Below, piece by piece: positions 1 to 11,893 of a stretch of DNA of 64,000 nucleotides; position 1 is the first letter of the stretch, and each line of letters starts with the position of its first letter. The stretch comes from Fomitopsis serialis (taxonomy: Eukaryota; Basidiomycota; Agaricomycetes; Polyporales; Fomitopsidaceae). The stretch covers positions 184,291-248,290 of the forward strand of contig NW_025955016.1 of NCBI RefSeq assembly GCF_022376445.1, given 5' to 3'. A program made the translations under genes and the position numbers. The notes beneath the pieces were generated by a model. That model worked only from the letters and a program-made list of their open reading frames with translations, searched no databases and had not been told where the DNA came from.

Positions 1-1101
1 GCTTGCCGAGCGCGACCAGCTTCTGGTAGTCCTCCTCCGAGAGCGACACCTGCTTGAGGTTCGAGTCGATGCGCTCTGCACATCTCGGTCAGCCTCGCTG
101 AATGTCACTGTCGGCACGGGGACACGTACCTTTCTGCACGGACTTGGGGATGACGGAGTACCCGCGGTACACGCCGTACGCAACAAGGACCTGCGCAGGC
201 GTCGCGTCGAGCTTCTTCGCGATCTCGACCACCTCGGGGTAGTCGGTGAGCTTGGGCTTGCCGACCAGGTTGTTCCCGAGCGGGCTGTATGCGGTGATGT
301 GGATGTTGTGCGCCTTGGCGAACGCGTCGAGCTCGTCCTGCTGCAGCAGCGGGTGCGCCTCGATCTGGTTCACGGTCTATGCATGGCCATCTTATCAGCT
401 TCGGATCAGCAGTCGCGGAGCGCCGGGAGACGTACCGGCCAGACGCCGGTCGCGTCGGCGATGGTCTGGATTTGTTCGATGGTGAAGTTGGAGACACCGA
501 TGGCCTTGACCTTGCCGGTCTTGATGAGATCGATGAGTGCCTGCCACGTCTCAACGAGCGACGTCTCCGTGTCGAGCTCAACCCAGCCCTCCTTCGTTGA
601 CGGGAAGAAGTCCTTGCCAGGGACCGAGCTCCCCTTGAACGCAACGGGCCAGTGGATCACTGCCGCGGAACATCCAGGTCAGTCACAGGATGTAACACAG
701 GACGAGCGCACTCACGGTAGAGGTCGAGGTAGTCGGTGCCGAGCTGGCTGAGCGTCTCGTCGAGCTCCTTCTCGACAAGCTCCTTCTTGTGCGAGGTGTT
801 CCAGAGCTTGGAGGTGATGAAGAGCTCCTCGCGCTTGACGACGGAGGGGACGACCTTCTTGAGCGCACGCCCGACCTCGTCTTGGTTCGCGTAGATCATC
901 GCGAGATCGAGGTGGCGGTAGCCCGCGCGCACGGCGAGCTCGACCTGCGGGCGCCGTCCCTCGTCAGATGCGGGCCGATGGCATGAAACACCGGCGACGT
1001 ACCGCGTTCTCAACTTCGTTGGGCTTCGAGAGCCATGTGCCGAGGCCGATCTGGGGGATCGTCTGTCCGCTGGACAGAGACAGGACTTTGCCGTGGGACA
1101 T
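1..1101 (-). CDS. Aldo/keto reductase, 3' end outside window
   Basis: NADPH-dependent cytosolic aldo/keto reductase of the glycerol 2-dehydrogenase / aldehyde reductase type. Five exons read right to left: 1101-1003, 944-716, 659-436, 376-130 and 75-1; all four junctions are GT-AG and keep frame, giving about 291 residues of a family that is usually 310-330. The N-terminus [13 protein letters not shown] is followed by [11 protein letters not shown], the family's first strand. The catalytic tetrad is visible: Asp and Tyr in [11 protein letters not shown], Lys in LFITSKLW, and His in LIHWPVAF, which is created across the second intron. VSNFTIEQI and NQIEAHPLL are the next barrel signatures, and VIPKS marks the cofactor-phosphate segment. 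The remaining C-terminal residues lie left of the window. Start chosen as the first in-frame ATG, 80 nt after a TATA box. The substrate cannot be told from sequence. Confidence 0.93.
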
Positions 1102-1180
1102 GGCTGGAGATGCGGGATGGTGGGGGAGGAGAGCAGAGGGTGGGGTGCGGATTGCGCGATCGCATGCTGGTCGCTGGGGT

Positions 1181-1190
1181 TTATATACCA
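1181..1190 (-). promoter_or_regulatory. TATA box of the aldo/keto reductase gene
   Basis: TGGTATATAA on the minus strand, 80 nt before the chosen ATG at 1101. It is a good core-promoter match and supports that start. Position and motif are seen; function is inferred. Confidence 0.6.
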
Positions 1191-1199
1191 CATTTCTGG

Positions 1200-2600
1200 C
1201 GGGATATTTCTTCCCCAGGTTCCTTCTCGGTTTCCAGGTTCGAGGGCGCAAGCCCCGCCCCCCGCCATCTGGCACTAATCTGGCACGATCTGGCACCACA
1301 GGCGATCGCGGTATGACGCAACGGTCCGCCGGGCCGTCGGGACGGACTCAGAGCCGGAGGTCGATGCGGTCCCGACCGCGTAAGTATTCCCGCAACAGCC
1401 CGAGCTGCATGTTGACCACCACTTCCATCTTGACTTGCATGCACGACGAACCCACTCGGACAAGGTGCCGTTTTCAGTTAATATTTTGACTCTGCATTGT
1501 TCATTAACTCTTTATATATGCGCCTCTAGGTAGTCCACTCTTAACGCGTAACACTCATTGACTTCACCTAAGAAGTCGCGTAATCTGTCACGGCGACTGG
1601 GATGCAGAACTATGTACACGGACGATGCAAAGACAACGAACGTGACGCTGCTTAGTCTCGAATCGCGCAGAGCGCTGCTCTGGTGAGTCGCTTGCTAGTT
1701 GTGGGAGGTTGGCCCGACACACATTGTCTCTGTTATCCGTGTGAGCGCAAAAAATGGCATATATGCGTTCCACTATTCAGTCAGCCCCTGCATCTGCAAT
1801 CTTCTGGGCGAGGACGACTTGTCTGTCCAGTTTCACGGTACCAGGGTAGAGATCCGGTAGAGGTTTATTCTTTTAGAGGTGGTGACGCAGGGTCTCGCCA
1901 TGGACCATACATCATCCTCATCGATCATCGACCACTCACCTCCAACTATATACTCCGGTTATTCTCTATTTGACGCCTTAGCAGCGAGCCACGCTAGCTG
2001 GATCGAAGCTGCACACTCCTGTGCTTACCATGTCGTCTCCGAGCCCAACGCTTGCAGGGTTGCTTGACTTATGTATGCTTGGAAGGACGAGTACAGTGAC
2101 TGAACTTTGAAAACTTCCGGTTCCCGATGTACAGGTGCGCGTGTTCTGTCACTGTCTCCGGTGCGATCGTCCAGCCAATCGTTGATTCACATTGTCTGCA
2201 GTTAAGCGCGGAATTCACGCCTAATGGATCCAATATGTCTTTTGTTGACAGCGAGTGCGATCTTTTCGCGCTGTTTGGGCCTGGGCGACCGCCTTCTCCC
2301 GCACAAATGCTGTCACCCGTCTCCTGAGTAGGTAAGTTTGAACTGGAGGCACGGTATTCGTGCTAAATCCGACCGGGTTCTATCTCGGCCATGTCGGTGA
2401 GATGTCCTCCTGAATATGCGCGTAACGTTAGCTGTGCTGCTGTGGCGAAACTTTCCCCGCTTTACGTCCCGTCCATTGCCTTTCTCCTCCCCGCTCCACG
2501 ATGGCGCGGTTGTTGGTGTCCTTGGTGCCTTCGCTTCCGGCCAAGTCGCGTACGTCTTCAAGGGCAATCAGGGCGAGTCAAACATGCTCAGACGCGTAGC
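1200..2600. other. Intergenic stretch, no gene recognised
   Basis: About 1.4 kb between the aldo/keto reductase promoter and the FAD oxidoreductase promoter. Short open frames on both strands (for example 1683-1973 and 2313-2567) have no recognisable domain, no credible splice partners and no protein-like composition. I see no repeat shared with the rest of the window. Confidence 0.5.
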
Positions 2601-2616
2601 GCATACGCCCTCGATC

Positions 2617-2626
2617 GTATATAACC
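2617..2626 (+). promoter_or_regulatory. TATA-like element of the FAD oxidoreductase gene
   Basis: CGTATATAAC lies about 175 nt before the ATG at 2798. It is a plausible TATA box, though the resulting 5' leader would be longer than for the other genes here. Confidence 0.4.
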
Positions 2627-2797
2627 TTGCTAATGCGGACGTCTCCCCACGTCGCCTCTTCTCTCTGACGTCTCGCGCACGATCGCGGCCTTCAGGCTAA
2701 CTCACTGCTGCATCCGTCGACAGTTGTTCGCATCCCCGGGATCCCCGTGCCACCATCACAACGTTGTACGCCCAGTTTAGCCTCCGGGCCACTCAAC

Positions 2798-5710
2798 ATG
2801 TCTGTGCAACAAGCACTCCCGTCGCACTCCATCCCTGGCGCGGATCTTCCACCGGCTCTATGCGACGAGCTGCGTGCTGCTGTCAGAGGCCCCGTGTACG
2901 CTCGGAGCACGATGGAGTACGTCTCTCCCAACTGTATCGCCCGCGAATCTCCTTACAGCCGTGTCTATGTAGGTTCGGCGAGCGCGCCAAAACCTTCAAC
3001 GGGAAGATCACCTGTCTGTCCAAGGCCCTCGTCTCGCCGCTCGACGCGCAGGACGTGAGTGCGATCGTCCTCTTCTGCCGCAAGCACGGGCTCTCTCCGT
3101 CGGTCAAAGCCGGTGGCTACGCGACGGCGGGCTGGTCCATCGCCGGCGATGTCATCGTCGACCTGGGCATGATGAGGGAGTGCGACATCGAGCCGCCTGT
3201 CCCGGACGCGGACGACGGCAAGGACTGGACTAAGCTAGTCGACATGCTCCCCCTAGGAAGCAAAGGCAAGGGCCGTGCGCGCGTCCCAGACAAGAAGGAA
3301 GACGTGGCCTCCGCAGCCCCACCCGAGACGTCGACGGCCCCCGCACACGAAGCTGAAGAGCCATCCGTTGCTGCCGGGACGAAGCGGAGGCGAGAAGACA
3401 GTGCAGAGGCGGAGGATCGGCCCCTCCCCAAACTCCAAGCGACGCAGGAGAAGCGCAACCTCCTGCGCTCGTACGACACCGCGTCCGACAGCGTCGCCGC
3501 GTTCTTCCGCGGGCCGCCGCTCCCCGAAGAGGAGGGGGAGGAGCCCCGGAAGCCCCCTGCCAACCGCCGGAGGTATGCGTCGCCCGTGCGCACTGCAAGC
3601 ACGCCTACGGGACAGGGGCAGACTAGTAACTCTTCCAGCGAGGCTCCGGGTCCTATATCCATGTCTCGCTCTGGCTCCGGCGGCTCGGGGTCAACCTCTG
3701 GTCCTTCTGAAGCCAGCACGCACATCACGACGCCAGACACGGACGAGAAACCCTCGCACGAAGCGCCTCCCCCGCGCGCCCAGGATCCCTTCGGCTACCT
3801 GTCCGCGGATGACCCGACAGCGACCGCACCTCATGCGCCAGCGATGACGAGCACCAACCCGTTCGGCGCCGCCCCGGGTCCATCCAGCTTCACGACGCTC
3901 ACCCCAGGGTTCTCCAGCATGGGTATGGGCATGGGGTCCTGGTCCTCGTTCTCCGCGGCAAGCGCACTGGGCCGGCAGGGCGCGTCGAGCGCAGGGGTCG
4001 GCCCACGCATCTCCTTCCCGCCGGCGTTCGCGTTCCCCGCGGGGCTGGGCATGGCGCCGATGGGGATGCTCGCGCTGCCGCCGGACGGCGGGTTCGGCGT
4101 CGTCGCGCCCGCGCGGCCCGTGCACCCGCACGCGTACGTGACGCTCGGCGCGGGGATGAAGCAGAAGGAGGTGGACATGTACACGGCGGAGCACCCGCTG
4201 GAGGGGCTCAGCGGCGTGACGGGCGAGCGGCAGGAGCGGAGCGTGCCGTACCATATGCCTTCGTGCGTCTCTCTCTCTCTGTTCCGGCGGGGTGGCGATG
4301 TGCTGACGAGGATGGATGTAGGTCGGCGCACCCTGTGGGCTCGTCGATCCTGTTGCTTGCGGGGTTTGGGTTCATCAGCCGGATGTACGGGCTGAGCGTG
4401 GACAACGTCGTCGAGATCGAGATGGTGCTGGCGGATGGCCGGATCGTGGTCGTCAGCGAGGACAGCGATCCAGGTGAGCCGAAGTCTTTCGCAAAACGCG
4501 GCCCTGACATATGTACACCATCTCTTAGATCTGTGGTGGGCAATTCGGGGCGCAGGCCCCGCCTTCGGGATCGCGACCCGGTACAAGGTCAGGGCGTTCC
4601 CAGTGCCCGTCGTCTTCGCTGGGAACCTCATCTAGTACGTCCCTCGCTCACGTCCGTCCGCACGCCCGAGTGCGGGCTCACCCGCCGTCCACAGCCGCTT
4701 CCACCGCGCGACCGCGGCCTCGCTCATCAAGCACGTGCGCGACTGCATCAAGGGCGCGCCGCGCGAGCTCTACGCGAACGTGCTGCTCACGGCGGGGCCC
4801 GCGGACAAGGACTCGCTCGTCGTCGTGCAGATGTGCTACGTCGGGCCGAAGGAGCAGGGGCTGGAGTTCCTGAACGCGATCTCGAGCTGGGACGGCGAGC
4901 GCTGCCTGCTGAACGAGGTGAACGAGAAGAGCTATCTGGCGCAGCAGGACAGCGTCGCGCAGATCCTGCGGGGGAAAGGTGCGCAGCCCGGCTTCGCGTG
5001 GGGGGTGGCTTGCTGACTGTGGCCGGGGGCGACGCTAGCGGGGCGCCAGTGGTTCATCCGCTCGGCGCTCATCCACTCCCTCCCGGACGAAATCATCAAC
5101 CAGACCGTCATCCAGTTCGCCAACACGCCCATCGGGTGCAGTGAGTGTCCCATCGGGCTCTGACCCAACCTCTATTTCAAGACTGACCGTCGATTGCAGC
5201 GTGGATCTTCGAGCTTTCCGGGGGCGCCATAGCGGACTTTGAGGACACGCCGATTCCGCGGGAGCAGCGGGAGGCGGTGTGGACGGTCGCGGCGCTGCAC
5301 CAGTGGGAGATGGGTATTGACGACGCGCGGTGCGTCGAGTCGGCTGAGGAGGTGCGTGGCTGTTCATCTCGCGTGGATCTGCCTCCGAGTCGAGGGCGTG
5401 CTGACGGTCTGTGTCGGTAGTGGATCGACGGGACGATCGGGAAGGTCGCGCTGGGCGGCCCGTTCCCGTCTGTACGTTTGTCGGTTGTCCTCCGTTTCGT
5501 AATGAGTCTGAAGTAAGGTTACAGTTCATCGGTCGCCACGAGCCCCCCGCGCGGACGATGGCGTGCTTCGGCAAGAACTGGGCGCGTCTGGCTGGCCTGA
5601 AGCGCAAGTACGACCCGGAGGGCTTCTTCAAGAACAACTTCTGGCCATTAGACAAGGACGGCCGGCCGATCGAGCCGTTGTCGAACGAGCCTCCCAGTCC
5701 GTCGCCTTGA
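2798..5710 (+). CDS. FAD-linked oxidoreductase (FAD_binding_4 + BBE) with a long internal insertion
   Basis: Flavin-dependent oxidase of the vanillyl-alcohol-oxidase / berberine-bridge-like fold. Nine exons: 2798-2916, 2973-4262, 4322-4473, 4529-4634, 4695-4978, 5039-5140, 5200-5351, 5421-5471, 5525-5710; they sum to 2442 nt, an intact frame of 813 residues. The FAD domain starts at ITCLSKALVSPLDAQDVSAI and KAGGYATAGWSIAGDVIVDL, where the usual GGHS-type loop is GGYA. It resumes at VTLGAGMKQKEVD, PVGSSILLLAGFG and DLWWAIRGAGPAFGIATRY. The BBE substrate segment closes the protein (NWARLAGLKRKYDPEGFFKN). Between them, at about residues 118-424, lies a Ser/Pro/Ala/Glu-rich stretch with a basic patch (TKRRRED) that has no fold signature. 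I see no N-terminal signal peptide and no clear His or Cys for bicovalent FAD. Alternative reading: a secondary-metabolism oxidase. Substrate unknown. Confidence 0.9.
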
Positions 5711-6820
5711 CCGTCATCGTCACTACTGTGCTGTCCATGTATGCATGCTGCTTCAATCTTAGAGTTCTCTGATGGGGGCTCGCTGCTGTCTGCTTTAGTC
5801 GATAGGAGTAGGCCTCCAAGCTGCATATATGCCATGATCCTCGCCATGGGTGATGTCGCTCGCGTACCAGCAGGTCCGTCAACATCCTCAATTCCCATTG
5901 ACTCAAATGTTTTGTGCTTGCTCTAGACCCCAATTCGTCAACATGTGTCCCTGTGACTGTGCCAATAAGCTGTCCACGCACTAGCGCTCAGGACTGGCGA
6001 CGAAGTAGATGGATGCACTGGCTGGGCCACCGTTCGTCCGCTGTTCGTGCACCGCCTGCATGGTGTCGTTGTGGCTGCGCGTCCAGAAGTCGAGAGACAA
6101 TGGCCTCGCTTTTGTTCCTGCTGCCGAGCGGCCCGCCTTCTACGTCAGTGGCCACTCGTAGAAAGGAAGGATGCCACGCCGGAGCATGGTGGAACGCAGC
6201 GCATCGAGTCCGTGCGAATGCTTCATGTTCGAACTCTATTCACCGCGACGAACCTTGCACCAACCCCAAGCGCTGGATGGTGGAGTATCAGTCCACCCAG
6301 CCAAATTATAATCTCGGATGGTTGGTGAAATCCAGGAAGCAAGTAGACAAATGCTTTCAGTTTACCCATTCAAACTGGATAACTGGGTTTGACGCATACG
6401 GGTGGAGTTGACTCGGAGTGTAGGCGGGCGAGAGAAGCTTGTGGCATGGCGTGTGGCCTGTGCCCAATAACTTCCACAGGCGATGTTCACTCGAATCTTA
6501 ACAGAGCGCTCTGATAAATTCACTTATGTTCATTCTCAGAACGCGAGTGCGGTGAACACGTGAAGAAAATTGCTGCATCGACCGTCACAGCATCATGCCG
6601 CTGAGCTGCGGGGATTAGGGTGCCGAACACACTGCACACGCCTATTTTGGGTCGAAAGACTCATAGCCGCCTCCCGGACTCATATCCACCTCCCACTGCC
6701 CGTACAGCTCTCGTTCGTAACAGGCGAGATGGCCAAACGTACTAAGACCGTTCATGTAAGTTTTGTCCTTTTCACCGCTTAGTTACCTGACCGGGAGACT
6801 GCGTAGGTGTATCGCATACG
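5711..6820 (+). other. Gene-free interval leading into the duplicated segment
   Basis: No credible gene. From about 6270 the sequence begins to match 10880 onward (see the segmental repeat), so the last 550 bases are the upstream region of the first paralogous gene. The part before 6270 shows nothing recognisable. Confidence 0.5.
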
Positions 6821-6828
6821 CTTCGCTA

Positions 6829-6837
6829 CATAAAAAG
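6829..6837 (+). promoter_or_regulatory. TATA-like box of paralogue P1
   Basis: CATAAAAAG, 88 nt before the ATG at 6917. The equivalent element occurs at a similar distance in the other three paralogues. Confidence 0.5.
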
Positions 6838-6916
6838 GTACTACCCTGCGAGCTCCGCGGCTTCATCCTGTTCCACCCCGCCCGTTTATCACTCAGCGGG
6901 TTCCAAACTCATCGTC

Positions 6917-7354
6917 ATGGCGGATTCTGCTGGTATTGAGCATGTCCTCACCGACCTGGCGACGACGACGTCAAACCTGTGTACGGCTCCCAGCGGCGTA
7001 GTCGAGGACTATCGGACAATAGCTAGCGAGGTGGACCACTTTCACTTTGTCCTCGGCGTCATCGAGCGAATTGTGCTGCCCGTTGCGCAGCGGTCACACA
7101 CGACGCTAGCCTCGTTGATCTCCAACAAGGTCGGAGCTTACAAGGAAGCCGTCAAGACTTTCATGAAGACTTTCGAGCAATATGACAAGGTGTTCGGACG
7201 AGCCTCACATCCGGGGGAAGGAGGCATGGTCGCACGCACATACTGGAAGTTCCACTGGTGGCTTCGGGGCAAAGACAAGACCTCCTTTCTCAGGACTCTG
7301 CTACGTGCAGCTTACCTCGACTTGGGTGCGGCTGTCGCCCTGTTGACTCTGTAG
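6917..7354 (+). CDS. Small helical protein P1 (fungal N-terminal-domain-like)
   Basis: Intronless frame of 145 residues, starting MADSAGIEHVLTDL. It is predicted mostly alpha-helical, with heptad-like spacing in VEDYRTIASEVDHFHFVLG and a basic, Trp-rich C-terminal third (TYWKFHWWLRGKDK). By pattern it resembles the helical N-terminal segment found in many Agaricomycete proteins that continue into ubiquitin-like or STAND modules; here the domain stands alone. The paralogue at 13174 shares the scheme ending in W-rich helix plus K/R. No catalytic motif, signal peptide or membrane segment. A near copy at 11464 is frameshifted. The family link is inferred from recalled patterns, not a search; the gene's reality is supported by its promoter and by conservation between copies. 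Confidence 0.6.
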   Translation: MADSAGIEHVLTDLATTTSNLCTAPSGVVEDYRTIASEVDHFHFVLGVIERIVLPVAQRSHTTLASLISNKVGAYKEAVKTFMKTFEQYDKVFGRASHPGEGGMVARTYWKFHWWLRGKDKTSFLRTLLRAAYLDLGAAVALLTL

Positions 7355-8590
7355 GCTTCTCATCTTGATCTTATCTGTATCACGACGTTCGCTAAACAGT
7401 ACTTAGCCATGTCACCAGCGGTGTGCCAAACCTATCAAGGCTGACTGTCTACAAACCACAGACAGGTAACGGTGTCGTACGGGAACGAAAGAGCGCGGCC
7501 TCAATTGTACGATTTTCACTTTGTGGTTCTCGCCAGCTACTGATAACACGTGTCACGTCTCCGTAGGAGCTTCAAGGCCTCACTAACGTGCCCCTGGGTG
7601 GAGGATACGTCTCTGGTGGATCCGGGTATACAAGAAACGATCAAGCTTGCCCCAATACCGCGTTAGATGCAGTTATTCGTGCGCGTGAAGGTACCTCAAA
7701 TCACTGACCATCTTCTACCAGCGAGGGTCGCTCGTGGAATGGGAAAGGAACCCAATATCTCCCGGACGCCGAGGTCGGGGTGATGTAGTGGTCATTTTAG
7801 AGGCGTGTACAGAAGGTACTGAGGGTGGTAATTCGATTTTCCAGTCATATGACTAAGCTATAGCAGTTCGAGATGTGCGCACTTGGTGCGCACTATCGGT
7901 GAAGTGGTACTAGAAAGCATGAACTTTGGTTCCTCATCGTCAAGAAGGCTTGTACCGCGGAACGGATCTGACAGACACGGCGTCATTGGTGCAAGTACAG
8001 TGTGTCGAGCAACATTGTATTCACCAGTTTCTCCTAGTTTGCATGATTCGAAAAGACAGCCAACACTGGCAAACTGACGTTAGCTTACCCATTTCCCGTA
8101 TAGGTTCGATTGCTACTTAGGCCCAATAAGCTTATCGCCGTCTTTCCTCAGACTACCCATGCATGCCTGTGTCTGGGGGTGGATGCAGAATGGAGATGTC
8201 GTCTGAGATGAGATGAGGGAGAGATTGTCTTGAGAAGCTAGGCCGTCCAAAAAACCACCTAACTACGTGCGAACAATGGCTAACGAGGAGGCGATCGCTG
8301 ATTCAGAGCGCCTCACCACAACTGCCTACATGTACAGCGCTCGAGTTTGTGAGTTCTTGCCACGATAATCGTACAGGATGAATAGCCGTTCCAATGCGAG
8401 CTACCGGCCTCACCGACTGCGTTCTCAGTACGGCGACGTAGATCCACAGACGACACCGCCGTTCCTTCCCCAGCACAGCGGTGCATTATTAAATTGGTAA
8501 GTTAAGGACCGGAAGGCTCCTAGATGCGCACAATTGTACAAGGTGCCCATTCGAGTTTCTTCTCGTTGTCGCCGAGAGCGGGTCAAGACA
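7355..8590 (+). other. Non-coding part of the left duplicated unit
   Basis: No gene found. The first 500 bases still align with the 3' flank of the right-hand copy (11894-12240). The rest, to about 8590, has only short random frames. Confidence 0.5.
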
Positions 8591-8879
8591 TTCGTACTCA
8601 CGAAGTTCATGCCACCTTGCAGGTGGATTGCTGTGCGACACGCGTCACGGACGTACTGGTACCGAATGGGAACCGTCGATCGTTCCACCTTCCGACAGGC
8701 GCGCGTCAGGTAGAGTCAATGTCCTCCGGTGTCCACCTCCCACCATCTCTATGAGCAACAGGATCCACCCACCAGTGTCATACGCATCTGGTGGAATGGC
8801 CTCCAGGATACGCAACGTTCTTGTGCTCACCTAACAAGGCCGAGTCTGAGGATGCATTGCATGCCAGTGCTCGCAGACG

Positions 8880-8887
8880 TATAAAAG
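8880..8887 (+). promoter_or_regulatory. TATA box of pseudogene Q1
   Basis: TATAAAAG, 113 nt before the former ATG at 8993. It is a textbook TATA box that survives although the gene behind it is broken. Confidence 0.55.
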
Positions 8888-8992
8888 CGGCTCGCATTAC
8901 GATGCAGTACGCACGTTACACGGACCACTACGCTTGCATTCCACCTTGGCTCCCTCTTCAGAGGATATTGGAAGGGTCTCGTACTCATACTC

Positions 8993-9420
8993 ATGTCATC
9001 ACCTCTCGGTGTCGGGGACATCATCAGCATCGTCGCGGTACTGAACAGCATGCGCCTGGCCCTCAGCGACGCTCGTGGATCAGCTGAGGAATACCAGAGA
9101 TGGTTAGGGAGCTAGACCGCTTTCGTGCTGACCTCGACATCATCAGGGTGTCGCCTGCCCCTCGCACAAGACCTGATATGGATTGCATCGTCACTTCCGA
9201 CAACTCGATGCATACGGAGAAGCCATGAAAATTCAAGCAGACGATCGAAGATACGACACGACACTAGGACACCATCTGAAGCATGGGGGGTAATTGCCGT
9301 GTAATCCGGAAGATCGACTGGCGGCTTCGGCGTAAAAGCGAAGTCTTACAAGCCAGACAAGATATGTACGGGCCTACTCCAGCATATCCATGACTTAGCT
9401 TTGTTGACGCTGTGAGACAA
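8993..9420 (+). pseudogene. Broken paralogue Q1 of the small helical family
   Basis: The frame opens with MSSPLGVGDIISIVAVLNSM and DARGSAEEYQ, clearly homologous to the intact copy at 13174 (MSVPISLGDIATILSTLKSI, DARGSASDY). It runs into a TAG after about 40 codons. The homologous LDRFRADLDII continues in another frame, and the Trp-rich end (KIDWRLRRK) in yet another. At least two indels therefore separate it from the intact copy. The N-terminal pattern with a GVGDI start and an RGS-x-EYQ helix is the helical segment seen before ubiquitin-like or STAND modules in Agaricomycetes. Confidence 0.65.
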
Positions 9421-10880
9421 TCTCTACGTTCATACAATCGCGCACTAAAATGTGCTTGCTTACCAGACGCATTTCGCGCGATTCGTCGTCCTCCGCAAGG
9501 CCAAATGTTACGCAACGACTTCAACGCGACAGGAGCATGACGGAGACAAATTGTTTCCAGCGCATGGTACTTCAGTTATATAAAATTGCCAGGCACCCAG
9601 GAGTACTGAATGATCATGTCCGTGTAGGAATGCATAAAGCTCACCGAGAGGCATCCGGGTGGAGGCTTTTCTGACCCTGGAGGTCGATCTTCGCCCATGC
9701 CCAACGATCCATACAGTCGAAGCATTGAACTGGAAACTATCGTCCACAAGCGTGCGAGCATGTCGATTTACCAACACTGTCGGGATAGCAGCGATTCTAC
9801 GCTAGCTTGGGACGAGACGCTTGAACGGCTTGATGAAGATCTACTGGAGAGGTTCATTCGCTGAGTCAATATGCTTGTCCAAGGTATGCACACAACGCGC
9901 TGGATGCAGCTACTCAATCTCACACCTGAATGACTAGCCATTAGCAACGACTACTCGGTGACACGCCGAAGAAACCACGGACCAGATATGCTTTCCCCGA
10001 TGTTATGCGTATGATACCTGTGCGCAGAGTCGATCTAAGGTAGACCATGTCAAGGCCGGTTATGCTGATTACGATTATTTGCCGTCGTCGTAAAACGACG
10101 ATTTTTGTGTTGACATTTTACACCGCGGCGGTGCTTAATTTCGACTGCGTTATGGAGTCGTTCTCGCTCTCTGCTGGCGGTCCGGGGTGCTGTGTGACGG
10201 TGAACCGACCATACAAGGATGGATCGCAGGGAAAATTCGACTCATTCAAGACCATCGAAAGCGTATTGCGCCGTCAATCACAGCGAGACCGTGCCCGGGA
10301 GGCGACCAAGGGCAAGCATGAACACTCCGTGTGAAAGATACCTGTGAGGAATTTCGATGGTTTGACAATCTTGTTCAGTAGTCTAGTAAATCAGTAACTG
10401 AGGTGTAGGTGAACCGTACGACGTGCACTTGCATCTAGGACTGGCAGCGCTCAGCACGGTAGTCGATGCTACGTACCGAACTTTCCCACGTACATTTACT
10501 CCGGCCGCATCGCTCAGACTGCTCCAACAGTACCTACATAGACTTGTGCGTTGCGCTCTCGCTTTCTTGTCATGTGCTTAACGCATCGGACGGGAGGCTA
10601 TGCTATCTGAGTCGCGGTTTCGTTGACATTTCCACTCTTGCTTCCGACTCGAGTTCGCTGCCAGTCGCATGGGCTACTATTGCCAGCACACATCACTTGT
10701 ATTGAACGCCCAACTTGAAGCCATCCAAACACTGTCGGTGGCCTGTGCACCACCGATAACCTCGGGTCCACACGTGCTTGTGATACAGGCGAGCGAGCAC
10801 ACGGATGAATGGTGGGTGGGTTTTCCTCAGCCCATCGAGTCCGTCGTGTCATGTCCGAAGCCTGTCCACCACACTTGAAC
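9421..10880. other. Spacer between the two duplicated units, no gene
   Basis: About 1.45 kb without a supportable gene. A short perfect hairpin (CGTCGT, AAAA loop, ACGACG) sits near 10088. Frames such as 10047-10334 and 10598-10987 lack any domain or splice evidence. Confidence 0.45.
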
Positions 10881-11384
10881 CTCAAGCGCCGGGTGGTGGA
10901 CAATCGGTCCACCAGCCAAATCACGATGTCAGATGGTTGGTGAGGACCAGAAAGCAAGTGGAAATTGCTCTTAGGATACCTAATCAAGCTGGGTTTGATG
11001 CATATTGGTGGAATCGAGTGTAGGTGGGCGAGACAAACCTATGGCATGGCGTGCCTGTGCTCAACATCTTCCGTAGGCGATGTTCACTCGGATCTCATAG
11101 AGCAGTCTGGGTGACTAACTTATGCTCATTAACAGAAGGCACGCCGCTGGGCGGCGACCAAAATGCCGAATACACTGCGCACGCCTATCTTTGTCGAAGA
11201 ACTCGTATCCACCTCTCCAATTCATTTCCAACCCCCCACCGCTCGCACACCAAGATCCACCGGTCGTCTCGACTCCCGTACGAATCCAGGGGTATGACAT
11301 TGGCCAATATAGAACGCTCATGTGAGCAATGTCATCCCCACCGCTTAGTTAGCTGACCCCTTGTAGGTGTATCGCTTACTTGAT

Positions 11385-11392
11385 GATAAAAG
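11385..11392 (+). promoter_or_regulatory. TATA-like box of pseudogene P2
   Basis: GATAAAAG, 79 nt before the ATG at 11464, at the place equivalent to the element of P1. Confidence 0.4.
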
Positions 11393-11463
11393 CTAACCTG
11401 CCACGAGCTCGCGACTTTGTCAAATCGCCCGTTTGTCGCTCAGCGACCTCCGAACTCATCGTC

Positions 11464-11893
11464 ATGTCGGATCCTGCTGGTATTGAGTATGTCCTCAACG
11501 TCTTGGCGACGCCAACCTGTGCGCGGCTCCGAGCGGCGCAGTCGAGGACTATCGGACGATAGCCAGCGAGATGGACCACTTTCACGTTGTCCTCGGCGTC
11601 CTCGAGCGAGTTGTGCTGCCGTCGCGCAGCGGTCACACACGACGCTAGCCTCGTTGATCTCCAACAAGGTCGGAGCTTACAAGGAAGCCGTCAGGACTTT
11701 CATGAAGACCTTCGAGCAATATGACAAGGTGTTCGGACGAGCCTCACAGCTGGGGAAAGGAGGCATGGTCACACGCACATACTGGAAGTTTCACTGGCGG
11801 CTGTGGGGCAAAGACAAGCCTTCCATTGTTAGGACTGTGCTGAGCGCAGCTTACCTCGACTTGGGCGCGACTGTCGCTCTGTTGGTTCTGTAG
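11464..11893 (+). pseudogene. Broken paralogue P2 of the small helical family
   Basis: Homologous along its length to P1. The frame starts MSDPAGIEYVLNVLATPTCA and then shifts: relative to P1 about 7 nt are missing near 11512 and one more near 11623, so the net offset is not a multiple of three. The C-terminal two thirds (from QRSHTTLASLISNK to the stop at 11891) stay open in another frame and differ from P1 by conservative changes. The lesion is an indel, not a nonsense mutation. Confidence 0.7.

Larger units (their letters stand above)
6270..9560 (+). repeat. Segmental duplication, left unit
   Basis: The left unit carries two related small genes in the same order and spacing as the right unit (10880-13590). 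The first block, about 6270-7870, matches 10880-12240 through promoter, coding region and 3' flank. For example, GATGGTTGGTGA with its surroundings, the coding run around 7100-7354, and the 3' flank near 7745 all recur. The second block, about 8590-9420, matches about 12780-13590. Gene starts are 2.08 kb apart here and 1.71 kb in the right unit. Divergence is clear, so the duplication is old. Confidence 0.75.

Noticed and set aside
3117..3740. 207-codon minus frame within the FAD oxidoreductase
   Set aside because: Shadow of the Ser/Pro/Glu-rich insertion; no domain.
4263..5144. 293-codon plus frame inside the FAD oxidoreductase
   Set aside because: It begins in the right frame after an intron but then reads through four introns; the spliced model gives the conserved FAD and BBE segments.
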